DNA of 47,137 bases from an uncultured Gammaproteobacteria bacterium (GTDB lineage: Bacteria > Pseudomonadota > Gammaproteobacteria > Steroidobacterales > Rariloculaceae): NCBI GenBank assembly GCA_913041665.1, contig CAJWKT010000004.1:1-47137 (forward strand), read 5' to 3'. The translations under genes were made by a program, and so were the position numbers. The notes beneath the pieces are model-generated. The model had not been told where the DNA came from. It ran no database searches and worked only from the letters and a program-made list of their open reading frames with translations. Shown piece after piece: positions 7,868 to 18,039 of the stretch. The stretch's first letter is position 1. Each line of letters begins with the position of its first letter.

Positions 7868-8716
7868 TCAGGCTGGAGCTCTTCTAACAATATGCAATGC
7901 TGTAGCTAATATAATTAGCATTCCACCGAGAATAGCTATTACTTCAAGTTCTTCTTTAAAAATTACCCAAGCCCAAACAGGAGAAAGTAGTGGTTCCACT
8001 AATAACAAAAGCGAACTCTCCAGTGCTGGAACATCGCGGATACCATGAGTTACAAATACATAAGCCAATGCAATTTGAAAAACACCCAAATAGGTAATAA
8101 TTAGCCCGTCCGTCACCGCGACTGATTCCATCGGAAATGCAAAAAAACCGCAGAAAAAGAAGGCCAAAAAACTTCCACCAACTACGGCTGTAGCCGGCCG
8201 ATCATCGAAACGCTGTGAGCGGACAGCAAGCCAGCGTAGACCGACAATCGTTAAGGCCCAAGTAACCCCGGCACAAGCCGCCAAAAGGTTTCCCAACGTA
8301 GGATGGGTAGCAATTAGCGAGGCTTCTCCATTGGAGGTAAAGATGAGCAAAAGGCCCACAATCATTAAGGCTAGAAATACCAGGTCTCGGCGGCTAATTT
8401 TCTCATTTAACAGAACCGGACCTAACAACAGAATGTACAATGGAGCAGTATCCTGCAGAAAGATTGCGTTGGCGGCTGTAGTATATATATTTGCAAAAGT
8501 GTAAAGCGTAAAAGTAGTCGCATAGGGAATAGCAACAATAAACGACCGCCACGTCCAATTGTTGCGCGCACTGGGTAATACAAGTAACAAAGTGATTGCC
8601 GCTACCAGACAACGAAGACTGGAAATCTGCCAGCCCGTCAAAGTAACGGCTTTTATAGCTACCCCTCCCGTCGAAAAAAGGAGCGCGCCCATTATAATAT
8701 TGAGTCTAGCCTTCAC
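7868..8716 (-). CDS. EamA/DMT family transporter
   Basis: This 282-residue integral membrane protein has about ten hydrophobic helices arranged as two EamA repeats, the hallmark of the drug/metabolite transporter superfamily; many members export amino acids or other metabolites. Typical marks are 'GALLFSTGGVAIKAV' at the N-terminus, 'NAIFLQDTAPLYILLLGPVLLNEKISR' at the end of repeat 1 and 'LEPLLSPVWAWVIFKEE'-like sequence ('LLVEPLLSPVWAWV') in repeat 2. The start codon is GTG (8716) with only a weak upstream GAG. It lies just upstream of the class III aminotransferase gene. The substrate is unknown. Confidence 0.85.
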   Translation of the reverse strand: MKARLNIIMGALLFSTGGVAIKAVTLTGWQISSLRCLVAAITLLLVLPSARNNWTWRSFIVAIPYATTFTLYTFANIYTTAANAIFLQDTAPLYILLLGPVLLNEKISRRDLVFLALMIVGLLLIFTSNGEASLIATHPTLGNLLAACAGVTWALTIVGLRWLAVRSQRFDDRPATAVVGGSFLAFFFCGFFAFPMESVAVTDGLIITYLGVFQIALAYVFVTHGIRDVPALESSLLLLVEPLLSPVWAWVIFKEELEVIAILGGMLIILATALHIVRRAPA

Positions 8717-8778
8717 TAACTCAGTTTACATTCATTGCTCATTGAAGAAATGGAAATGGTAGACACGATCTTTTAGTG

Positions 8779-8941
8779 ATGCGTTCAAACGCCACAGATC
8801 GTCGGTGACGTTACAGGAACGGGCTACAATTTAGCAAATATCATTATCTTCATTATTTTACAACCTGCTTTAATTATTTTGTTTTTTTATGGAGAAAATA
8901 AAAAAGAAAGACCACAGAAAACCAATAAAATAAAAATATGA
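8779..8941 (+). pseudogene. Remnant of a small membrane-protein gene without an in-frame start
   Basis: The frame ending with TGA at 8939-8941 encodes a protein-like segment: polar 'VGDVTGTGYNLANI', a hydrophobic helix rich in Ile/Leu/Phe, then a Lys-rich tail ending in 'KTNKIKI'. It opens after a TGA at 8777-8779 and has no ATG, GTG or TTG. An ATG at 8779 lies in another frame and stops after nine codons, so one indel would join the two, which suggests a frameshifted gene. Alternatively it uses a rare ATT/ATC start. The region is markedly AT-rich. I do not recognise a named family. Confidence 0.4.
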
Positions 8942-9000
8942 TCATACTTACAAAACTCGCTATATCTGCTAAAACAAAACATGCTCAGGAGTTTGAACTC

Positions 9001-9162
9001 ATGAAAAAACTTAAAATTTCTGGAATAATCGCCGTTATCGTTGGACTCTTATTTGAAATATTCATAATTGGATCGAATGTCAGCTTGGGAACAATAATTG
9101 CTGGTGGTGGAATCATTGTGTATGTATACGATTTTTTTCAAAAATCCCCGAAAAAGACGTGA
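9001..9162 (+). CDS. Small two-helix membrane protein, hypothetical
   Basis: This predicted 53-residue protein has two hydrophobic segments (residues ~8-24 and ~28-43), a basic N-terminus (MKKLK) and a basic C-terminus (KSPKKT), consistent with a small inner-membrane hairpin protein. The ATG at 9001 is preceded by AGGAG (8987-8991) with 9 bases spacing. An in-frame ATG at 8938 would add 21 residues and overlaps the stop of the upstream remnant (ATGA), but has no binding site. The gene lies in an AT-rich island with codon usage unlike its neighbours. No function can be assigned. Confidence 0.5.
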   Translation: MKKLKISGIIAVIVGLLFEIFIIGSNVSLGTIIAGGGIIVYVYDFFQKSPKKT

Positions 9163-9273
9163 TAAATTTCTTTATCTTGTAACTACCCTATTATTTTTAG
9201 TTAAATCGGATAAATGAAAATAAGTGACTGAATCTGAATATCCGACGATAGAAATCACAAAGGAGAATGCCTG

Positions 9274-10251
9274 ATGAAACAATCATTTTTTTGGCTCATA
9301 TTGCTAGCGGGCCTAATGGCAGGGCAGATTGCATTGTCCGAAAATGATGAGGACCTAGAGGCCGTTCGCGCGGGCGTGCGACAAATAGGAAAACAATTTA
9401 ATCCCCGCGTGCTCGCTGCCACCCGAGATCTCTATCTGCCGTTGCAAAAACAAGCATCCAGAGATGGCGTAAAAATCATTAATAATATTAGCTATGGCAA
9501 CGATGAACTGCAGACCATTGATATCTACCTCCCACAAGAAAAACCAGTCTCGGCTTCAATCATAGTTTTTCTGCACGGTGGAGGCATGGTAGCCGGTGAC
9601 AAGGATATGGGAAATACAGATGGACTCCTTTACGGCAACATTCCAACGTTCTTTGCTCGCCAAGGAATGATTGGCATCAACGCTAACTACCGACTGGTAC
9701 CTGACATTCATTGGCCTCAAGGCGCTGAGGACGTTCGGGATATCGTTGCATGGATTAAGGGCAACATCCTCGATTTTGGCGGGGATCCTGAATCAATTTT
9801 CCTGATGGGCTCGTCAGCTGGTGCTAGCCATGTAGCTACTTACCTCTTCCATGAGCCTTCCCATCTAATTAGCGGCTCTGGGGTAATTGGAGGCATCCTG
9901 AATTCAGGGTCCTTCTCTGCCAGCGACAGCGATGTAACGAAAACCTATTACGGAGAGGATAGGAGCCAGCGCGAGAAGCGCGTCGGATTGGGCCTCATAA
10001 ACAACTACCAAGGATCTCGTATTCCTATATTTCTTTTAAGCGCTCAGTTTGACCCATTTGGCATAGAAACATCCGTCGCTAAGGCCTATGCCATGCTCTG
10101 CGATAAATACGAAGATTGTCCAAAGTATGCGCAACTCCATGGACATAATCATGTGTCCGGAGTCATGAGTTTCAATTCAACTGACGATCAGATGAGTGGC
10201 CAAGTTTTAGAATTTGTCCAGGATGTTCTCAACCCTACAACTGATCCCTAA
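9274..10251 (+). CDS. Secreted alpha/beta-hydrolase (esterase/lipase-like)
   Basis: This 325-residue protein has an N-terminal signal peptide (residues ~1-22) and an alpha/beta-hydrolase fold of the esterase/lipase (BD-FAE-like) type. Visible elements are the oxyanion-hole 'HGGG' (101-104), the nucleophile elbow 'GSSAG' (179-183, Ser181), a probable acid Asp260 in 'QFDPFG' and a probable catalytic His in 'HGHNHVSG' (~291-293). It probably hydrolyses ester bonds in the periplasm or outside the cell; the substrate is unknown. A strong AAAGGAG site (~9260-9266) precedes the ATG. It may share a transcript with the multihaem lipoprotein gene 53 bases downstream. Confidence 0.85.
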   Translation: MKQSFFWLILLAGLMAGQIALSENDEDLEAVRAGVRQIGKQFNPRVLAATRDLYLPLQKQASRDGVKIINNISYGNDELQTIDIYLPQEKPVSASIIVFLHGGGMVAGDKDMGNTDGLLYGNIPTFFARQGMIGINANYRLVPDIHWPQGAEDVRDIVAWIKGNILDFGGDPESIFLMGSSAGASHVATYLFHEPSHLISGSGVIGGILNSGSFSASDSDVTKTYYGEDRSQREKRVGLGLINNYQGSRIPIFLLSAQFDPFGIETSVAKAYAMLCDKYEDCPKYAQLHGHNHVSGVMSFNSTDDQMSGQVLEFVQDVLNPTTDP

Positions 10252-10267
10252 AAAGGGTAAGGCGAGA

Positions 10268-10303
10268 ATGATTCGAAAAACAACTCCACGCATTGGTACC
10301 TAA
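10268..10303 (+). other. Possible 11-codon upstream ORF ahead of the cytochrome gene
   Basis: An ATG at 10268 with AAGG five bases upstream opens an 11-codon frame ending in TAA at 10301-10303, one base before the ATG of the multihaem lipoprotein gene. That gene has no good binding site of its own, so translational coupling by re-initiation is plausible. The evidence is positional only. Confidence 0.3.
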
Positions 10304-10304
10304 C

Positions 10305-12590
10305 ATGAGTTGGAGATTAAGAGGATTAATCGCCTGGGCCTTTTTCATCTTGTTGTCAGCCTGTACACCAGAGCAGGAAAAATCACTTCAAACGGAAACT
10401 TCAGCGCCCCAAGAAGCCCCGACCTTCGTTGGTGGGCAGATTTGCGTCTCCTGCCACACGGAAGAGGCGACGGCCTGGAGAGAGTCCGATCATGACCTGG
10501 CCATGCAAGTTGCCTCTGATCAAACGGTGCTTGGGGACTTCTATAACGTCAGCTTCGTCTACAACGACGTTACCAGCATCTTTTTCGAGCAAGACGAAGA
10601 TTTTTGGATTCGGACCGATGGGCCAAGTGGGACTCTGGAAAACTATAAAATTACCCATACGTTCGGCTTCGAACCCCTTCAGCAATATCTAGTGCAGTTG
10701 CCGGGAGGGCACTACCAATCCATTAGTATTGCTTGGGATACCCGACCCGCTGCAGAAGGGGGTCAGCGCTGGTTTCACCTTTATCCGGATGAAAAAATTA
10801 ACCACAACGATCCATTGCACTGGACAGGTACATTCCAGAATTGGAATACGACCTGCGCTGAATGCCACTCAACTAATCTGAAAAAAAACTACACTTTATC
10901 TGAGGATGCATTTGAGACCACTTGGTCCAGTATAGACGTGGACTGCGAAGCCTGCCACGGACCAGGATCCCACCATGCTGCAACGCCTTCCGATGCTCAA
11001 CTCGGACTTAAAGCTAAAAATAGATCATGGGTGCTCAACGATGAAACCAGTATTGCAAGCCGGATGCCTGAGTTGACTACACATGATGAAGTTGAAGTAT
11101 GTGGCCAATGCCATGCGCGGCGTTCACAGTTCGGCGACGAGTACGAGCCAGGTCAAGCCTTACTTGACGCCTACCGTCCTGCACTCCTGAATCCTGCACT
11201 CTATCATTCAGATGGCCAAATCCTCGGAGAGGTCTTTGTCTATGGCTCGTTTCTACAAAGTGCCATGTACAGAGCAGGGGTTAGCTGCAGTGATTGTCAT
11301 GACCCCCACAGTACTAAGCTGCGCGTGTCGGGCAACGCGCTTTGCGGCCAATGCCACTTGGTAACCCAATTTGACACATACGAACACCACCGACACTTGA
11401 CGGAGAACGCACCCGTTGATTGCGTTGATTGCCATATGCGGAGTGAAACTTACATGATCGTAGATCCCCGCAGTGACCACAGTTTCCGGGTACCACGACC
11501 TGATCTGTCGGTGAAAATCGGAACCCCGAATGCTTGCAATGACTGTCACCAAAATCAAACAGCTCAGTGGGCTGCAGACCAAATAGGGAGCTGGTACCCA
11601 GAGGGACGGAATACCAAATTTCACTACGGAGAGGCTATTCATGCAGGACGAGCATGGAGTGAAAGCCGAATACCCATGTTGAGCCGAGTAATCGAGGACA
11701 ACGAAATGCCTGCGATTGTCCGCGCCACTGCGATAAATCTCCTTGCGAACCAGATTGATGGCCAGACGCTAGACCTGTTGACACAGAGCCTAAACGACAG
11801 AGAGCCTTTAGTGCAGCTTGCGGCGCTGGAAGCCCTACAGAACATCCCAGTTGAAATGCGTATGCAACTTGCTCAGCGCTTTCTCAGCCATCCCTTGAAG
11901 GCCTTTCGCATGGACGCGGGGCGAACGCTAATTCCCCTGCGCAACGAACTCAGCGAGCGCAGACGTCAAGACTTAGACGCTGCGGTGGATGAGTACATTG
12001 AGTCACAACGCTTTAACAGCGATCGAGGAGAAGGTTTGTTCAATCTTGGCGGAACTCTTGGTCAACTTGGAAGATTAGGTGACGCTGAAGAGGCGTTCCA
12101 AATCAGCCTAGAGCAGAATCCCTCCTTTACTCCGACCTATGTCAATTTATCCGACCTTTACCGTAGCCAAGGCCGAGAAAATGAGGCAGAACAATTACTG
12201 CGTGAGGGAATAGAGCTCAATCCGAACGATCAAGCTCTAACGGCTGCCTTGGGATTCTCCTTAGTGCGAACTAATAAGCCTACAGAAGCGCTGGAAATGC
12301 TGGCCCGGGCAAGCCAACTTGCTCCGGAAGAACCCTACTATCAATACATTCTTGGAGTTGCACTAAACTCTATGAACGAGCGCGAGCGCGGAGTAGAAGT
12401 ACTGCAAAAGGCCTACGAACGATTTCCAGGAAACCGTGAAATTCTAATTGCGTTGGCTACCATCCATCGTGATATGGGTGCGACTGAGAGCGCTCTCCGG
12501 TACGCTCACGCGCTCCTAGCAATATCACCTTCCGATGGTACAGCTAGGGCATTACTGAACCAGCTTGACGACGGTCCAGTTGCTGAGTAA
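10305..12590 (+). CDS. Octahaem c-type cytochrome lipoprotein with HEAT and TPR repeats
   Basis: This large exported protein (761 residues) starts with a lipoprotein signal peptide and Leu-Ser-Ala-Cys lipobox (Cys20). Eight CxxCH haem-c motifs begin near residues 47, 184, 214, 266, 328, 347, 373 and 411, so the N-terminal half is a cytochrome c554-like multihaem domain. A HEAT-like alpha-helical section follows (~440-560) and then several tetratricopeptide repeats (~575-755). Such proteins act as periplasm-facing electron carriers or oxidoreductases, and the TPRs suggest a docking partner. An in-frame TTG (10293) would add four residues; I prefer the ATG at 10305, which directly follows a short upstream ORF. 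Neighbours are a secreted esterase and a TetR regulator. The redox partner is unknown. Confidence 0.85.
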   Translation: MSWRLRGLIAWAFFILLSACTPEQEKSLQTETSAPQEAPTFVGGQICVSCHTEEATAWRESDHDLAMQVASDQTVLGDFYNVSFVYNDVTSIFFEQDEDFWIRTDGPSGTLENYKITHTFGFEPLQQYLVQLPGGHYQSISIAWDTRPAAEGGQRWFHLYPDEKINHNDPLHWTGTFQNWNTTCAECHSTNLKKNYTLSEDAFETTWSSIDVDCEACHGPGSHHAATPSDAQLGLKAKNRSWVLNDETSIASRMPELTTHDEVEVCGQCHARRSQFGDEYEPGQALLDAYRPALLNPALYHSDGQILGEVFVYGSFLQSAMYRAGVSCSDCHDPHSTKLRVSGNALCGQCHLVTQFDTYEHHRHLTENAPVDCVDCHMRSETYMIVDPRSDHSFRVPRPDLSVKIGTPNACNDCHQNQTAQWAADQIGSWYPEGRNTKFHYGEAIHAGRAWSESRIPMLSRVIEDNEMPAIVRATAINLLANQIDGQTLDLLTQSLNDREPLVQLAALEALQNIPVEMRMQLAQRFLSHPLKAFRMDAGRTLIPLRNELSERRRQDLDAAVDEYIESQRFNSDRGEGLFNLGGTLGQLGRLGDAEEAFQISLEQNPSFTPTYVNLSDLYRSQGRENEAEQLLREGIELNPNDQALTAALGFSLVRTNKPTEALEMLARASQLAPEEPYYQYILGVALNSMNERERGVEVLQKAYERFPGNREILIALATIHRDMGATESALRYAHALLAISPSDGTARALLNQLDDGPVAE

Positions 12591-12599
12591 GGCTCAGCA
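12581..12599 (+). terminator. Hairpin overlapping the stop of the cytochrome gene
   Basis: TGCTGAG (12581-12587) and CTCAGCA (12593-12599) form a perfect 7-bp stem with a five-base loop that includes most of the stop codon. No T-run follows, so it is only a candidate attenuator or transcript end. Confidence 0.3.
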
Positions 12600-12625
12600 A
12601 GGCACAAAAAAGTTGCAAAAGGCAC

Positions 12626-12633
12626 GAACGTTC
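12626..12633. promoter_or_regulatory. Candidate TetR-family operator (GAACGTTC palindrome)
   Basis: A perfect 8-bp palindrome, GAACGTTC, lies 14 bases before the GTG start of the TetR-type regulator. TetR-family proteins commonly bind such inverted repeats at their own promoters, so autoregulation is inferred from position and symmetry. No second copy next to a target gene was recognised. Confidence 0.4.
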
Positions 12634-12647
12634 AGTATAAAAAATCT

Positions 12648-13238
12648 GTGAAAAAAGGAGAGAGAACAAGGCAAATGATTCTAGCGGAGGCTATTTACCT
12701 CACCAGCGTAATGGGGTTTGAAGGCTTTAGTATTGGAGAGCTAGCGAAAAAAACAAGGATGTCAAAAAGTGGCCTATTTGGACACTTTGGATCCAAGGAA
12801 AGTCTACAGCTTGCTGTCCTTGAAGCAGTCGTCGAGGATTTCAAGACGAAAGTCATAGGACCTGGACTCCAAAAAAAAACAGGGGAAGACCGACTGCGCA
12901 AGCTTTTTGGTTTCTGGATGGATTGGGCAACCGCCGATGATCAAGCAAAGGCCAGCGCGCTGGTAAGCGCTTGCATAAAACTGGAAAATAGGGAGAGCCA
13001 GCTTCGTAATTATCTTATTCAAGAACAGATCATTTGGATGGATTGTATCCGTCGAAGTGCACAAAAGGCTGTCGCAGAGGGCACGTTCAAACAAGGCTTA
13101 GACACTGCCCAGTTTTCGTTTCAGTTCAACAGCATCGGTCTAGGATTCAACTTCTCGCAACGCTTTCTGCAAGACCCGAGAGCACTTGATCATGCCAAGA
13201 ATTCTTTAGAGATTCTGATACAGAGCGCAAAAAACTAA
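12648..13238 (+). CDS. TetR/AcrR family transcriptional regulator
   Basis: This 196-residue protein has an N-terminal TetR DNA-binding domain (~4-55): 'RTRQMILAEAIYLTSVMGFEG' forms the first helices, 'SIGELAKKTRMSKSGLFGHF' is the helix-turn-helix with its typical recognition helix, and 'GSKESLQLAVLEAV' follows. The C-terminal ligand-binding part ('FQFNSIGLGFNFSQRFLQDPRA') resembles the TetR_C group seen in regulators of lipid or drug response, but the ligand is unknown. The start is GTG with no strong binding site. The GAACGTTC palindrome just upstream could be its operator. Possible targets are the gene itself or the adjacent cytochrome transcript. Confidence 0.85.
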   Translation: MKKGERTRQMILAEAIYLTSVMGFEGFSIGELAKKTRMSKSGLFGHFGSKESLQLAVLEAVVEDFKTKVIGPGLQKKTGEDRLRKLFGFWMDWATADDQAKASALVSACIKLENRESQLRNYLIQEQIIWMDCIRRSAQKAVAEGTFKQGLDTAQFSFQFNSIGLGFNFSQRFLQDPRALDHAKNSLEILIQSAKN

Positions 13239-13348
13239 AGAAGAATTAAAGTACCCGAAAACCGCGTTTCTTAACGAAAAAAGCACGCTCGGTCAGGACG
13301 TGGGGCTGGAGCAATCTTCAACTCACATCCTTTAGCCCCAAGATAATA

Positions 13349-14773
13349 TTAATATCTGTAGTGGTCCGATTTATAGGGACCCTCAACGGGCAAGTTCATA
13401 TAGTCAGCTTGTTTAGGTGTGAGCGCTTCTAGGCGAACACCAAGTTTGTCCAAATGCAAACGCGCTACCTTTTCATCAAGCTCCTTAGGCAAGGTGTGTA
13501 CACCCAGAGGGTATTGGCCGGGATTAGTATAAAGCTCGATTTGCGCCAAGGTCTGGTTTGTAAAGCTATTAGACATAACAAAACTCGGGTGGCCGGTTGC
13601 GCAACCTAAATTCACCAGACGTCCCTCAGCCAGCAAAATAATACTTTTGCCATCAGGAAAGGTGATCTTGTCAACTTGGGGTTTTATTTTTTCCCATTGG
13701 TATTTGCGAATCTGGTCGATTTGAATTTCATTGTCGAAATGGCCAATGTTGCAAACAATTGCGTTGTGCTTCATTTTCTTCATGTGGTCCTCGGTTAGCA
13801 CGTCAACGCAACCGGTAGCCGTGACAAATACCTCACCGATACTACACGCTTCATCCATGGTCATAATTTCATAACCCTCCATGGCGGCCTGTAGAGCACA
13901 AATGGGATCAATTTCGGTAATGATGACCCGAGCTGCCTGAGCTCTCAATGATTGTGCCGATCCTTTTCCCACATCTCCGTAGCCCGCAACAACCGCAATT
14001 TTTCCCGCTAACATTACATCCGTAGCACGCATAATGCCGTCCACCAATGAGTGACGGCATCCATAGAGATTGTCGAATTTAGACTTAGTGACTGAGTCAT
14101 TGACATTAATTGCCGGAAACAATAGCTCGTTCTGCTCAAACATCTGATAGAGCCGATGCACCCCCGTTGTAGTTTCTTCGGTCACACCCAAGATGCCATC
14201 CGCAATCGTCTGAAACCGCTGAGGACTCTTACTGATAGATTTTTTGATCTGAGCCAAAAGCACTCGCTCCTCTTCGCTTTCCGGTTCTTTTTCCAGCACC
14301 GAGGGGTCCTTCTCTGCCTGACAGCCGAGATGCACAAAAAAAGTGGCATCCCCCCCATCATCCAGAATCATATTTGGTCCCTTGTCATCCCCCCAATTAA
14401 AAATCCGGTCCACGTAATCCCAGTACTCTTCAAGCGTTTCTCCCTTGTAGGCAAAGACCGGTATACCCTCAGCCGCAATCGCTGCAGCCGCATGGTCTTG
14501 GGTAGAAAAGATATTGCAGCTGGCCCATCGTACCTTTGCTCCTAAAGCCTCTAAAGTCTCAATCAGGACAGCCGTCTGAATCGTCATGTGCAAAGAACCC
14601 GTGATACGGCATCCCTTAAGTGGTTGTGAGGACCCATACTCCTCCCGTGTTGCTATTAGACCCGGCATCTCGTGTTCTGCCAGCACAATCTCTCGGCGTC
14701 CAAAGTCCGCAAGGGAAATATCCTTAACTACGTAGTCTTTTTCAGTTCTCTCCATAGCAATCGCCTGACTCAT
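13349..14773 (-). CDS. ahcY: Adenosylhomocysteinase (SAH hydrolase)
   Basis: AhcY splits S-adenosylhomocysteine into adenosine and homocysteine using bound NAD, clearing the inhibitor left by methyltransferases. The 474-residue product shows '[16 protein letters not shown]', '[18 protein letters not shown]', 'DDGGDATFF', the active-site '[11 protein letters not shown]', the NAD motif 'GYGDVGKG' (~264-271) and the conserved C-terminal 'KSDHYRY' tail. I chose the ATG at 14773, one base after the adenosine kinase stop codon (TAAGATG); an in-frame TTG at 14785 lies too close to the AGGGAG site. It is the last gene of the metK-adoK-ahcY operon, so adenosine released here goes directly to its neighbour kinase. 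Confidence 0.96.
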   Translation of the reverse strand: MSQAIAMERTEKDYVVKDISLADFGRREIVLAEHEMPGLIATREEYGSSQPLKGCRITGSLHMTIQTAVLIETLEALGAKVRWASCNIFSTQDHAAAAIAAEGIPVFAYKGETLEEYWDYVDRIFNWGDDKGPNMILDDGGDATFFVHLGCQAEKDPSVLEKEPESEEERVLLAQIKKSISKSPQRFQTIADGILGVTEETTTGVHRLYQMFEQNELLFPAINVNDSVTKSKFDNLYGCRHSLVDGIMRATDVMLAGKIAVVAGYGDVGKGSAQSLRAQAARVIITEIDPICALQAAMEGYEIMTMDEACSIGEVFVTATGCVDVLTEDHMKKMKHNAIVCNIGHFDNEIQIDQIRKYQWEKIKPQVDKITFPDGKSIILLAEGRLVNLGCATGHPSFVMSNSFTNQTLAQIELYTNPGQYPLGVHTLPKELDEKVARLHLDKLGVRLEALTPKQADYMNLPVEGPYKSDHYRY

Positions 14774-14774
14774 C

Positions 14775-15722
14775 TTATTTTTCAACTCCCTTTAAAGCGT
14801 GCCCGAAACTGGCTTCAAAACGCTGCTCAAACTCCTCTAACTCAAAGTGATGATTCTGCGTCCCGTGAGATTCTATCTTAATAGCTCCCATCAAGCTTGC
14901 GATACAACCCGTGGTCATCCAATCGTAACCATGAAGCAGGCCATAAAGTAAACCGGCACGATACGCATCACCACATCCCGTTGGATCACAAACCGCACTA
15001 GGAATCACGATAGGTATTTGATAATCATTTTCAGGAGTATAAATTGTTGAACCTTCACCCCCTTGCGTAACAATAAGCGCCTGCAGATTATCTTTGAAAT
15101 CATTCACATCCCAACCTGTTCGCTCCTTGAGAAGTTCCCATTCATAGTGATTGACTATTACCCAGTTTGCTTTCTCCGCAAATCGTCTTAACTCTAAACC
15201 ATCAAACATAGGTAAGCCCTGGCCAGGATCAAACACAAACGGAATCTCAGCAAGCGCAAATTCCTCCGCATGCTGAATCATGCCATCACGTCCATCAGGA
15301 GAAATGATACCTAAGGTAACCTCTTGCGCATCCGATACCTTGTTGCGCTGTGAATAACTCATCGCACCCGGATGAAACGCTGTGATTTGATTGTCATCAA
15401 TATCGGTAATTATAAATGCTTGGGCAGTAAAGGTTTCTTCCAACACCCTTATATAGTCTTGCCGAATTCCACGCTCCTTCAACCAGGTCTCATACGATCC
15501 AAAATCCTTGCCTGCGGTTCCCATGGGCAAAGGATCCTCGCCTAATAACTTAAGATTGTAGGCAATATTCAAGGCACAACCACCGAAATCGCGCCTCATC
15601 TTTGGGACCAGAAAAGCTACATTCAAGATATGAATCTGTTCGGGCAGAATATGACTCTTAAATGATTCATCGAATGACATAATGTTGTCATAGGCAATGG
15701 ATCCACAAATCAATGCGGTCAT
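14775..15722 (-). CDS. Adenosine kinase (PfkB/ribokinase family)
   Basis: This 315-residue PfkB-family kinase has the N-terminal 'GSIAYDNIM' substrate region, '[15 protein letters not shown]' near residues 47-61, an 'NHYEWE' metal/ATP motif (~191-196) and the C-terminal signature '[12 protein letters not shown]', whose Asp252 is the likely catalytic base. PfkB kinases phosphorylate many sugars and nucleosides. Its place between metK and ahcY, with an ahcY spacing of one base, strongly suggests adenosine as substrate, converting SAH-derived adenosine to AMP and pulling the hydrolase reaction forward. AGGA lies 8 bases before the ATG. Sequence alone would not exclude another nucleoside or sugar. 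Confidence 0.85.
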   Translation of the reverse strand: MTALICGSIAYDNIMSFDESFKSHILPEQIHILNVAFLVPKMRRDFGGCALNIAYNLKLLGEDPLPMGTAGKDFGSYETWLKERGIRQDYIRVLEETFTAQAFIITDIDDNQITAFHPGAMSYSQRNKVSDAQEVTLGIISPDGRDGMIQHAEEFALAEIPFVFDPGQGLPMFDGLELRRFAEKANWVIVNHYEWELLKERTGWDVNDFKDNLQALIVTQGGEGSTIYTPENDYQIPIVIPSAVCDPTGCGDAYRAGLLYGLLHGYDWMTTGCIASLMGAIKIESHGTQNHHFELEEFEQRFEASFGHALKGVEK

Positions 15723-15752
15723 AATTTTATTCCTGGAATGCCCGGGTACCGC

Positions 15753-16913
15753 CTAGGCTGCAGCATTAATCTTGAGTGCTTCAGCCTTATCAGTAGTCTC
15801 CCAAAGAAAATCTGGCTCACTACGCCCAAAATGTCCGTAAACAGCCGTTTTTTGGTATATCGGCCGAATTAAATTCAACATCTGGAGAATGCCGTACGGA
15901 CGAAGATCAAAGTGCTCTCGTATCAAGGCATTGATCTGTTCCTCCGGTACCTTGTTGGTACCAAAGGTTTGTACCATCACAGAAGTAGGCTCTGCGACAC
16001 CAATAGCGTATGAAACTTGAATCTCACATCGATCGGCTAAACCTGCCGCCACCACATTCTTGGCCACGTACCGGCAAGCATAAGCAGCTGAACGATCAAC
16101 TTTGGAAGGGTCTTTTCCGGAAAAAGCACCACCACCATGTCGGGCCATCCCTCCATACGTATCTACAATAATTTTTCGTCCAGTCAAACCACAATCGCCC
16201 ATGGGGCCCCCTATCACAAACCGCCCCGTTGGATTTATGTGATAGCGTGTACCCCGGCTCAACCATTTTTCCGGTAATACAGGCTTAATAATGCATTCCA
16301 TTACCCCCTCGCTAAGGTCATCGTCTGAAACCTCCGGCGCGTGTTGGGTTGATAGAACTACGGCATCAACCCCGACGGGTTTTTCATCTTCATACTGAAA
16401 CGTAACCTGACTTTTTGCATCGGGCCTTAGCCAAGGCAGTTCACCAGCCTTACGCACTTCTGCCTGCCGCTCTACTAGGCGATGTGCAAACATGATTGGT
16501 GCTGGCATTAATGCATCTGTTTCATTAGTTGCATAACCAAACATCAGCCCCTGATCGCCCGCACCCTGTTCCTCTGGGACTGATCGATTTACTCCCTGCG
16601 CAATGTCCGTTGACTGTTTACCTAACACATTTAACACGGCACAGGTATTACCATCAAAACCTACCTCAGAGCTGTCATACCCGATATCAAGTACTACTCT
16701 ACGTACTAGTTCCTCTACCTCGATAGTGGCATCAGTCGATATCTCCCCAGCTACCACAACCATACCGGTTTTGGTTAGTGTCTCACAGGCCACCCGACAA
16801 GCCGGATCTTTGGTAATCGCCTCATCCAAAACCGCATCGGAAATCTGATCGGCCATCTTATCCGGGTGTCCTTCTGATACAGACTCAGAAGTAAACAAAT
16901 AATTGTTTGCCAT
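15753..16913 (-). CDS. metK: S-adenosylmethionine synthetase
   Basis: MetK makes S-adenosylmethionine from methionine and ATP. The 386-residue product has the normal family length and motifs: '[18 protein letters not shown]' (ATP and Mg site, His16), the flexible loop '[12 protein letters not shown]', '[18 protein letters not shown]' and '[19 protein letters not shown]' (active-site Lys/Asp). A GGAG lies 9 bases before the ATG. It is the first gene of a three-gene SAM cycle operon with adenosine kinase and ahcY, and is divergent from trxB across ~125 bases, where I saw no recognisable SAM or SAH riboswitch. Confidence 0.97.
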   Translation of the reverse strand: MANNYLFTSESVSEGHPDKMADQISDAVLDEAITKDPACRVACETLTKTGMVVVAGEISTDATIEVEELVRRVVLDIGYDSSEVGFDGNTCAVLNVLGKQSTDIAQGVNRSVPEEQGAGDQGLMFGYATNETDALMPAPIMFAHRLVERQAEVRKAGELPWLRPDAKSQVTFQYEDEKPVGVDAVVLSTQHAPEVSDDDLSEGVMECIIKPVLPEKWLSRGTRYHINPTGRFVIGGPMGDCGLTGRKIIVDTYGGMARHGGGAFSGKDPSKVDRSAAYACRYVAKNVVAAGLADRCEIQVSYAIGVAEPTSVMVQTFGTNKVPEEQINALIREHFDLRPYGILQMLNLIRPIYQKTAVYGHFGRSEPDFLWETTDKAEALKINAAA

Positions 16914-16999
16914 AAACTAAAACTCCGGTGCACACTAACTACAGAGGCCCTTTCTAGGGAGCTCAAAAGAAAAATAGGTCGCCCAATATGGTGTAGTGA

Positions 17000-17986
<987 letters not shown>

Positions 17987-18039
17987 ATTCATTCAGAATT
18001 ACCAGCCCATGAACTCACAAAATTTTAATTTGTAGCTTG

